NCBI GenBank assembly: GCA_017962495.1
Contig: JAGCVH010000010.1
Span: 1 to 64,000 of the forward strand
DNA length: 64,000 bases
Origin: Bacteroidaceae bacterium
GTDB taxonomy: Bacteria; Bacteroidota; Bacteroidia; Bacteroidales; Bacteroidaceae
Direction of reading: 5' to 3'
A program made the translations under genes and the position numbers. Below the pieces are notes generated by a model. It did not search any database and was not told the origin of the DNA. It was given only the letters and a program-made list of their open reading frames with translations. Position 1 is the first letter of the stretch. Each line of letters begins with the position of its first letter. Positions 29,292 through 38,600 of this stretch are shown one piece after another.

Positions 29292-30416
29292 CTATTCACC
29301 AAAAATCTCTGCAAGCTTCGTTTTCAGTATCTCGCCCTCCAAATCTGTAGAAAGAACTTTGCCGTTGGGAGCAATGAGGACAAGAGTCGGAACTGCTGTT
29401 ATTCTATAGAGGTCTGAAGCTGCAGATCTGTTGGTCTTTGATGCTGCGGTTTCGTGTACTTGTAACCACGGGAGATTATGCTTCTCTACTGCTTTGCGCC
29501 AACTGGCACCATCTTCGTCTATGGATATGCCGATGATGCGTAGCCCCCGATTTGCATACGACTCATGCAGTTGTTTCATCATAGGAAAGGCGGCAATACA
29601 TGGGCCGCACCACGATGCCCAAAAGTCGAGAAGGACATACTTACCCCGACCTGCATATTCAGAGAGAAAATGCAAGACACTGTCAGTTGTTTCAGCCTCA
29701 AAATCACGGAAAATATTACCTGTTATTTTGTGTTTTTCTTGTAACCCCCAGTACTGTTTCCAAACATGACTCATAGCAGGATGGTGGGCATACGGGGCAT
29801 CTTCGTGCATATACGCTCCAAACTCTTCTAAAGGGATGTGCATGTGATTGACAAATAGATAATATGCGGGCAGATAGTTGTCGAGGTTTTCACGATAACG
29901 CTGTGCCCTAAGTACGTAGATGGAATCCCATGCCGCATCATAACGACGCACCCACATACTGTCATTAGTTGTAGTCATTGGAACTTCGCCAGAACACATC
30001 TGCATGACCCTCATTTGTTCATCGTCTGTGAGCTCGCCCCACATTGCCTTTTCTATCTTCTGTTCCTCCTTCTGGATTTGGAGAAAGCGACGTTGCATGT
30101 CGCTCCCCGTCGCGTCGCAAGTTTCGAGATTGACATGCGTCGGTGTTTCTTCGATGATGAAATGGAGGTCTTCTATTTGAATGAATGTATGGCGCGGAAG
30201 GTAACCTGCGACACGAAACTGCCCATTCTCAACGGGAACAAGGTGGTCGCTACCCCACGGAGCGCATGGCCACCATGTGATGCTGTCAGCCTCCGTGGCC
30301 GTTGTGCCTGTAATTACGAAATCGATGCTGTCTTCCACGATGGGAGTGAATGTCTGTCCCTGCCCCGCCATTGCGACGAGGGCGAGCAGTGCGATGATGA
30401 TGGTTTTCCTGTTCAT
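29292..30416 (-). CDS. Secreted TlpA-type thiol-disulfide oxidoreductase
   Basis: A 374-aa exported thioredoxin-fold protein. The signal peptide (ALLALVAMAGQGQ) is followed by a DUF4369-like beta domain (residues ~30-110), a helical linker, and a C-terminal TlpA/AhpC-TSA domain with catalytic WCGPC (CGPC at residues 270-273) and the cis-Pro loop (TAVPTLVLI). It probably acts in the periplasm, reducing or exchanging disulfides. It lies 37 nt downstream of a related gene in the same direction, so the two probably form an operon. The substrate is not evident. Confidence 0.88.
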   Translation of the reverse strand: MNRKTIIIALLALVAMAGQGQTFTPIVEDSIDFVITGTTATEADSITWWPCAPWGSDHLVPVENGQFRVAGYLPRHTFIQIEDLHFIIEETPTHVNLETCDATGSDMQRRFLQIQKEEQKIEKAMWGELTDDEQMRVMQMCSGEVPMTTTNDSMWVRRYDAAWDSIYVLRAQRYRENLDNYLPAYYLFVNHMHIPLEEFGAYMHEDAPYAHHPAMSHVWKQYWGLQEKHKITGNIFRDFEAETTDSVLHFLSEYAGRGKYVLLDFWASWCGPCIAAFPMMKQLHESYANRGLRIIGISIDEDGASWRKAVEKHNLPWLQVHETAASKTNRSAASDLYRITAVPTLVLIAPNGKVLSTDLEGEILKTKLAEIFGE

Positions 30417-30453
30417 TTGTTTCTATTTGTCTTTGAAGATTTCTTCAAGTAAT

Positions 30454-31989
30454 TCACTTTAGCACTGGCGATATTTCTTCCATCATCTGGCTAAGACTGC
30501 CCCAACCCTTGAAAGCGTGATGGATGGTGCCATCGGAGTTTACCACCACCCACACGGGAACTCCGTTTGTGTCGCATGGAATTTGCCGATGCAATGCTTG
30601 GAGTTGCTGCTTGGTCAGGCGGTAGTTGTCGCCGATGTAGTTGGGGATGAGTCGCTGCCACGTGGCAAGGTCGGAGTTTTCGCTGGCAACACAGACGAAA
30701 TGCATACGGTCAGCAAGTTCTTTCTTCTTTTCATGCATTTCCTTGAAGGCGAATCGGCATGGGCCACAGGTGGTTTCCCAGAGGTCTAACAATACGGGGC
30801 GTCCGCGATATGGTTTAAGGATAGCCGAAAGGAGGTCATCAGATTCTTTTGTGCTGTCAGGCAAAGTGCAAATGCGAGACATACCCTGCTCACTCACAAA
30901 TGACAGTTCCCGCTCCATTCGGGAGTTATAGTCTAACACATCCCGCCCCAGAACTGGCAAGAATGTCCGTACACTGTCTTTCTGCTCTTCTGTGAGCAAG
31001 AGTTTCTGCGCCCCCATTTGCTCCAGAAACTTTGAGGCCAGATGGCACTGCTGATAGTCTGTAGGTAACTTTACTGGCTTGCTGACATACGACGTGACGA
31101 AAGTTTCAGGCATTCCCCACATGACATAGCTGAGCATGGGATTTGCCCAAGGGTCGTCCTGCATATAATTATAAAGACGCTGCCGCAGCCGTGCTTCGAA
31201 AGCATCATACTCATCGTCTGTGCTGATGCCCTCATATTGGATGGACTGGCCGCAGAATGGCATCATCGCCCCAAGTTCATAACGGTTTACGGCCTTTGCA
31301 AAATCGCGATAGGCTGTGCCAATCTTTCGGTCATTGTCTATAAGCTCATTGATACGCTGGTAAGTGGAATCCAGATAGTGGAAGTAGCCCGCTTCGTTTT
31401 TCTCGGGCAGTTCGGCTGCCAGTTGTCCCATGTTACGTTTAGCTTCTATGTCACGATAGACGGTCTCAGGGTCAAAGCCCTGTTCTGTAGCATATACCAA
31501 ATCATGATTGAAGTCGGCCAACTGTCCGCTGAATGTCAGTGCCTTCGACAGCCCCTGCGTTTTCTGCTTTTCAAGATTGAGCGTAAACGAAACCGTCTGT
31601 CCTGGCACTACGTAGCAGGTGAAGCGACAATTGCCCACTGTTACGTGGCAACTCACCGTCGTACCTGTAGGCAGATTCAGACAAAAATGTCCATCGGCAT
31701 CCACTAGTGTGCTTTCTTGCCTTAGAGCATCTCCCATCCCCGATGTATAACTCAATAAATAGCGTATTCCCACGCTATTTGGTCTCTGCGAGGCATCCCC
31801 AATAATCATTCCGTCTAATACGGCAGGTTCCTTGGAGTACTGAAATGCTGGCAGATGCTTTTGAGCTTGTCCCGCTAATGTGACGAGGGTGAGCATTGCG
31901 GTGATGATAGTTTTCTTGTTACATAAAATGCTCACGCTCGGCCATCTGCAAACAAGCTTGCATGGCTCTCTCTTAATCGCATTTTTCAT
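30454..31989 (-). CDS. Secreted TlpA-like thioredoxin-fold protein, start region disturbed
   Basis: A 511-aa paralogue of the downstream protein, with a hydrophobic export segment (IITAMLTLVTLAGQAQ), a beta domain (~residues 50-135), a long helical middle and a C-terminal thioredoxin fold with TCGPC near residues 406-410 and GVPVWVVV at the cis-Pro position. The first ATG gives a 24-residue Arg/Cys-containing extension before the export segment. Comparison with the paralogue (MNRKTIIIAL) suggests the original start was ATG at 31924-31922, now put out of frame by one extra base (minus strand ATGTAACAAGAAAAC instead of ATGAACAGGAAAAC). The reading frame is otherwise intact. Confidence 0.78.
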   Translation of the reverse strand: MKNAIKREPCKLVCRWPSVSILCNKKTIITAMLTLVTLAGQAQKHLPAFQYSKEPAVLDGMIIGDASQRPNSVGIRYLLSYTSGMGDALRQESTLVDADGHFCLNLPTGTTVSCHVTVGNCRFTCYVVPGQTVSFTLNLEKQKTQGLSKALTFSGQLADFNHDLVYATEQGFDPETVYRDIEAKRNMGQLAAELPEKNEAGYFHYLDSTYQRINELIDNDRKIGTAYRDFAKAVNRYELGAMMPFCGQSIQYEGISTDDEYDAFEARLRQRLYNYMQDDPWANPMLSYVMWGMPETFVTSYVSKPVKLPTDYQQCHLASKFLEQMGAQKLLLTEEQKDSVRTFLPVLGRDVLDYNSRMERELSFVSEQGMSRICTLPDSTKESDDLLSAILKPYRGRPVLLDLWETTCGPCRFAFKEMHEKKKELADRMHFVCVASENSDLATWQRLIPNYIGDNYRLTKQQLQALHRQIPCDTNGVPVWVVVNSDGTIHHAFKGWGSLSQMMEEISPVLK

Positions 31990-32135
31990 TATTCTTTTCG
32001 TTTATTATTTGTCCTTTCTACTATTATATACACCGTTCACGCGGAAATATGTCGGTCACTGGAGTTAATTCTTCTTAATCGGGCATAAAATCGGCGTGAG
32101 GCTATGCGCTTGCTTCTTCCTTACATTTTTCTTCG

Positions 32136-32171
32136 AAAGCCCTTTCTCCATGATGGCGGAGAAAGGGCTTT
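32136..32171 (-). terminator. Long stem-loop between convergent-spaced genes
   Basis: Perfect 14-bp inverted repeat AAAGCCCTTTCTCC / GGAGAAAGGGCTTT with an 8-nt loop, downstream of the GlsB-like gene. The T-run is short on both strands, so it may act as a terminator only in part. Confidence 0.6.
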
Positions 32172-32215
32172 GTCTTGTTTCTCGGTGTTACGCAAGCGTA
32201 GGAACTTGGTCGCCT

Positions 32216-32461
32216 TTACTTGCTCATCTTCTTGAAGAGCCAGAGGACGAGGATAGCACCTATGGCTGCGGTGACGATGGCACCAATCCAACCACCACCG
32301 GCATCAATGCCGAGCAGCCCAAAGAGCCAGCCGCCTACGACGCCACCAATGACGCCAAGGAAAAGATCGACAAGGCAGCCCTTGCCAGCACCATCAGTCA
32401 ACTTGGAGGCAATGAAGCCTGCCAGAACGCCTACTATGAGGCCTGCAATGATTCCGTTCAT
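32216..32461 (-). CDS. GlsB/YeaQ/YmgE-family small membrane protein
   Basis: An 81-aa inner membrane protein with three Gly-rich hydrophobic segments (GIIAGLIVGVLAGFIASKL, VDLFLGVIGGVVGGWLFGLLG, IGAIVTAAIGAILVLWLF) and a basic tail (KKMSK). This is the transglycosylase-associated / stress-response family, in which members are induced in stationary phase or envelope stress. The molecular role is not established. It is monocistronic, transcribed away from sprA's 3' end region. Confidence 0.9.
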   Translation of the reverse strand: MNGIIAGLIVGVLAGFIASKLTDGAGKGCLVDLFLGVIGGVVGGWLFGLLGIDAGGGWIGAIVTAAIGAILVLWLFKKMSK

Positions 32462-32499
32462 ATTTTATAAAAGTTTAAAAGTTTAATCGGCTTTTCGAG

Positions 32500-32645
32500 C
32501 CTGTTTAAAGGCTAAGGGCTAAGGACAAAGGGCTTAGGTCGTCTTAGCCTTATGCCTTTCGTCTTTTGCCAGCGCGAGGTGCACGGCCCGAGCGGTAATA
32601 TGTAAATAAATTGTAAATCGTAAATCGTCAAATTGTAAATTTGTA
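32500..32645. repeat. Irregular repeats between sprA and the GlsB-like gene
   Basis: Contains GGCTAAGG, GGCTTAGG and CTTAGCC elements that resemble units of the palindrome arrays but without 22-bp phasing, then tandem GTAAAT copies (32600-32641) just after the sprA stop. No gene is seen in the 184-bp gap. Confidence 0.5.
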
Positions 32646-35600
32646 TTAACGTGTTAGCGATACTTTCATGTTGAGACCGAAGTCTTGGGTAATGGTGGGA
32701 TAGGCCGACGAGGAGAGCAATGGGGCGTTGCGCTGACGGTCGTAGTAGAGACTGAGGGTGACCATGCGGCTGACGGCATAGGAAGCTTGGAACGAGGTCT
32801 TAATGGCCTTGTTGCCTGAGGTGGCTTCCGTGAGACCTGTCTGAATGTCGCGACGCAAAGCATCCTGATTGCGGAATGAGAAGTCGAAGGAGAGGTTGAG
32901 GGCATGGGCAAAGTTGCTACGCGTAGAGCGTGTGTCGCGGGTGCTCTGTTGCGATTTGCTATCTTCGTCGTCCTGGTTGTTCTTACTATTCTTGCTGCCC
33001 TTGCTTCCTTTGCCTCCGCTCTTTCTCTTCCCGACGATGCTGCTTATCTTGAAGTCATCTATCTTGTAACCCCAACCGAAGACGATGTCCTTGGAGGAGG
33101 CTTCGTTAATCTGAGCCGATGTCATACTGAGGGTAGCCACGCGGGTGGTGCGATACTCGAGTTTGAGTGTCATGTTGTTGTTGAGTGTGGCGTTGAGTCC
33201 TACCAGCGGGGCAAAGGATTCGTTGATGCTCACGGTTGAGATGTCGTACATCGATGAGGGGACATAACTGCCCGTAGTGGTATTCTCCACAAAGCCAAGG
33301 TCGGAGCCTGTCATGGCAGAGAGGAAGGACGCATAGGTGTTGTAGGAACCAATGCTATAGACCGACTTGTATCCGTGTGTGATGTTGACGGACTTGAAGT
33401 GGTCGCGGAAGAAGGGCAGGGTAGAGAGTCCGCGATAGGTAAGTGTCCAATTAGGCAGCATCTTCTTGAGGCCTGGGAACAGGTCGAGGCTGGTTTTGCG
33501 TGGGTTGCCTCCTGTGTAAGCGGCGAGGAAGGCGGGAATCATGACGTCGGCAGAGTAGGGATCAACAGTACCGTTCTCAGGGTTAAAGGTGCCTTCCTGA
33601 CCAGTCCCGCGCGGATACTGAACGCCATGGTAGCGCTGTTCGACGCGTTGCTGCAGGATGCTCAGATAGCTGCGGAAGTTCTCGAATGTCTTGCTATGGT
33701 AACCATTATGAGCATTGCCTCTGCTGGCGAAGGCAGACTTCAGCGAGATTGTGGTCATGTTGAATGAACCCGTCTCGGTGGTGGGGTTGCCTTGATACAT
33801 ATATTGAATGCTCTGGCTCTTGTTGCGTGTGCGAGACATGGAGACATCAATCTTCAAGTCAGTGAAGGGTTCGAGCGATGCTTTCACTTGCAGGTCTTCG
33901 GTGCCGCTGGTGGTGGCAGGCGTTGCTACGCTGTCGGCACAGAGAAGCCATCCGCGTTGCTTGGCCTCTTCGATATAGCCGTCACCGACAAGTCCGAATG
34001 CATATTTAAGACCGGGCTGGAAGGCATTACCGCTCCTGCGCTGTCCGAGCATGCTACCCACGTTGGGCATGAATCCGGGAAGGGCGAGGTTGTAGGTGTT
34101 GCGATAGGAGACACTAACGTTGCGCACCATCATGGCGAAGCGTGCCATAGCTTGAGCCATGGTGTACCATTTCTCATCCTCCAGTTTGGGTTTGGCTACA
34201 ACATTGACGCGTATCTTCACGGAGTCGAGATTGTTGATGACAATCTTGTTGTCATCGAGTTTCTTGTACTTCAGCTTATAGGTGTGTCCAGCCTCGTCGC
34301 GTGCGGTAACTATCAGTCGCTTTGACTTTTGGTTGTGGTTTACTGTCGTAGTGGTATCGGTATGTAACTGCACCTCTTGTGCGAAGCCTTTCTGTTTTTG
34401 GTTATTCTTTTGCTGACTCACTCCCTTGGCATTGCTCTGCTTAGCCATCTCTTGCTGGGCAAGGATGGAATCGACAGGCACACCTTTCTGCTTGGCTTCT
34501 TCTTCGGCACGCTGCCTGGCTTCCTTCTTGGCATCGGATTCTTTCTTCTTGGTATCGGCTTTCTTCTTCGATGCACTCTTCGCCTTGGATGCGGTGAAGC
34601 GCTTGTTGGCTTCCTTCAGGAAATTGGAGTGGTTGTAAAGAGTCTCCATGGCAAGCTTGACGTCACCATTAAGTGTGCGTTGAGTGTTGATGGTGTTGCC
34701 TAACGTGCTTCCGTCCTCCATCTCGGCACCACGCTTCCATGAGTAGGTGGAATTGTATGATGCATCGGCAGTAATCCAGTCGAACATGGGTATCTTGTTG
34801 ATGGGGAGCTTGTAAGACAACTGTGCCGACTGGCTATAGTCGAGTGGACGTCCGAAGTGGCGAAGGCTATAGCGCACGGAGTCTTTCCATGCATCGTATT
34901 GGTCGGGATATAGGTCTTTGTTGACGGGCGTATAAGGTTCTTCCACCTCTGCGTGTGTACCGCTTTGGAAAGAGAAATGGAGGGCTTTGAAGATATCCCA
35001 CTTAAGTGAGAATTCGCGGTTCCAGAGATAACTCTGTGAGAATATTACGGGGATGGCATCGTGATTGTCGAGGTTCTCCACGTCGCGGCTTTGCTCTTCG
35101 TTGTAAGTACGGTTGAGTTCGGTGGTGAAGGTAAGGCTTTGGGGTGCAAATGCCAAGTTCTGCTCCTTGAGAAGGTCGAGCCACTTCGATTTCGACTTAA
35201 TGAGGTCTTTGAAGGGCTCCCACACTTTCCAGTTGGGGCTCCAAGCATAGTTCATGCCTGCACGCCACGAACGATCGTATTCGTAAACGGTGGTCACGCC
35301 TTCGCGCGTGGTGCTTCGACGCGAATAGTTGAATGTAAAGTTTGCGGGATCGTAAGGCATTGGGTGGTTGCGACTGCTGATGTTTACCTTCACGCCTGAT
35401 AGCGAGAGGTTACGCTGCGTCTCCTTGATGGTGGTGAGTGCCTTGAGCGAGTCTTTCTCCTCCTTAGTCTGCAAGGCATCGAGAGCATCGTTGAGCAACA
35501 TGTCAGTATCCAGAGGATTGTACTTGGGCTTAACGGTTTCCTTACTGAAGCTGTAGTATAGTGGTGCATTAACCTTAGCCTTCTCTGGGAACACCTTGCC

Positions 35601-38600
35601 GAGGTCGAACTGTGTGGTAATGGAGTAGTTGATGTTGTCCTCATCCCTGCGCTCGGCAACGGTCTGCTCGATACCTCCGAAACCTGCCTTCTGAATGTGT
35701 CCGGTAGCGTTCACACTGCCCAAATCGGAGAGTTGGATGTTGAGTGAACCCTGTGCAGCCCACCCTCCTTCGTTGGTGAACTCCTGTAAGCGAAGCTCAT
35801 TGGCCCATACCTCTACGCTCTTGACCGTGCGTCCATTGTTGCGTACACCAATCATGATGGTCTTCACTTCACCCAACGTCGGGTTACCCATGATGGATAT
35901 GCGGTTGCTTGGGAAGTTCTCGTCGTATGAATAGAAGAGTTGGTTGAAAGTGATGAGGCCCAGACTCTTTTGTTTGTTGCGTTCCTTCTTCAGGTTAGTG
36001 AGGATGTCCATGTCGATGTTAATCATATTCTCGGCAGGCCATACGGCACGACAATCGGCGGCTGAGTAAGTATCATAAGCCTTTCCAGGGCGCTCAGGTG
36101 TAATGGTGAGGGGAACCTCATACTCGTAGAAGTTGCTCTTGTAGTCACTTCCCAAGCGCAGGAAGACGCTCGTTTCACCATCTTGCAGGTCGGTGATGTC
36201 GTTCATCAGTGCATTGGCATGGACGAAGAGTTGCAGGTGCTTATACTGGCGCATGTCGTAGTTACAGTTCTTATACACTGCTTTTGCGTCACCCGGTGAA
36301 AGGTTCTCTACAACAAGACACAGGCTCTGTTCGTTTTCCTCCACTAATTGACTTTGGTTGGGGTCGGTGACACGACTGATGCCAGGAGGCAGCACGTAGT
36401 TGACGGGTTGCTTGCTACCATTCTCCTCGATGCTGACAGTGCTTACCGTCATTGTGGCACTGCTGGAGGGTGCTTCGCCCGTGTAGAGCGCTTGTTCATA
36501 GCTACGCCAGTCTCCATGAACGAGGTCGAGGGTGGCCAGACGCATTACGATGGGTTCTTCGAAGCCCGTCAGGAACATACGCATGAAGCGAATGCTGGTG
36601 AAGTCACTAATGTTGCCCACCTTCGACTCGTAGCTGTAAAGAGGAACGCGGAACAGATACCAGTTGACTTCTTCCTTGTTTCCGTTTCTGAGTGTGGCGG
36701 TATAGACGCGCTTGTCCACAATATGGTTGCGACCAACGGTCAGGTCTTCAGGACGTACGGAGATGTGGTATTGGAAATACTTCTCGTATTCATTAAGTGT
36801 GTAGTCGAGGTTCAAATCTTCCACGTCTGGTGTTGTCTTGTATGCCGTCTCGTAACTCTCGGGCGAATTGTTGGAATCAGGCGAGTTGCCTTCGGGCATG
36901 TTGATGCGCTTGTAGCGGTCGAGGATGGACTTCTTGTCGCGGTCATAGTCGGAACCACGATAGTAGTGATAGTCATCGCCGGCAGGGTCGTTGTAGAGTG
37001 AATCGTATACCTGAGCGTTTACCTTGCCTTGCATCTCCTGCAGGAATGTGGCATATGGGGCAAAGGTGCGCTCTTGCTCAGATGTCAAACCATTGAGACC
37101 AATGTCTTGTGACGAACGTGCTCCGCCTTCGTTGTTGAAGGCATAAGTGACACTGGTGGTTGTGGGCACGCGTCCCCATATTGTCTCTGTATAGTACGAC
37201 TGGTCGCCATCAATGGGCATTCCACTTTCGAAGTATTTCTTGCCGTCCTTCAGTATGTCTTCCGAGATCTCTCCTAAATTGATGTAGAAGTCACCACCGT
37301 GGTTACCGGGTTTGTCACGGGTGTAAATGAAGGGGTCAAGTAACCAGAACTCTATGTATTCAACGTTCATGGTCTCGAAGTCCGTATTGTCCATCTTACG
37401 CATCATTCCGCCCCATTTCTCGCTTGGATGCAGGAACTTGCCGTTTTGGTCAACATCGGTTGAGAGGTTGTAAGCACCGCGTTCCTGAGGATAGAAGGCA
37501 AGGTTCAGAACATTAAGCGAGGTGGCCGAGTTGTAACTGTTCTGCGCTTTCTGGGGATATAATTCGCGTTCGTAGACTTCGCGCACATAATGGTTCGACA
37601 ACTGCTCCATGTCACTCTTGATGTGACTGGGTGTCAGTGTGCTGGAGCGACGGGTAAAGAGCGGGTCGACATAGTACCAGGCCAGCAATGCACGATTGTA
37701 ACCATAGCGGACATCGTTGGTCATCTTGCTTTCGGGGAACATCGAAGGCGTGCTCGCCTGCGTCCAGTATTGCGGAGTAGCAAGTGACTCCTTGAATGAA
37801 GAGTTTTCAAAGTCGTCGAGATATGAGGCGCTACCCTGAATGCGCTTGTTCTGTCCGGCCATCAGCTGGGCAAACTCGGCATTGAACGATATATGGCTGG
37901 GTTGCGTGGCTCTAATGAGTGGCAATTTGTCGAGCATATTGGTGAGCCACTGGCTCTCGCGCTTCCATGAGAGGTGTGCCCCCCAAAGTGTGTTGCGCAA
38001 AGGTTCATTGCCCATCGAGACCTTGGTGGTCAAGGGTTGTTCGTTGAGGAACATGAGTGTACCTCCTACGGTGAAGTTCTTGTTTAGTTCGTAGTCCATG
38101 TTCACACCCAACATCGTCTTGCGCTGCATACCATAGTTATCGTTCGACTCCACTGAGGCGCTGATGTTCGTACCTGCGTCAATGATACTCTGGTTGATAA
38201 TTGTCACGATACCCATGTTATAGTCCACGGTGTAATCTGTGTTCTCAGTCAGTGTCACACCTCCTGCTGTTACGATTACCGAACCTTCGGCTATATTGGT
38301 GGCTCCCAGGTCAATTTGACTACCATTTGTTCCCTTGTACTGACCAGTCAGCAGGAACTTGTCGTGTTCGGCTATCTGCTTGGCTACCGTCTTTGTACTG
38401 TCATAAAGCTCGGGGAAACAATATTTGTCGGCGGTTTGGTCGTTGCCAATCCACTTGCGCAAATGCTCTCCGAATGGTTCGGCCACAGGGAAGTATATGC
38501 GGCCTTTGCGGATGGTATAGCCTTCCACGAAGTCGAACTGGCCGTTGGAGTTGGATTTGTTGTTGTTGTCCAAGCGGTCAAGATTCATGGCCTTCAGCAA

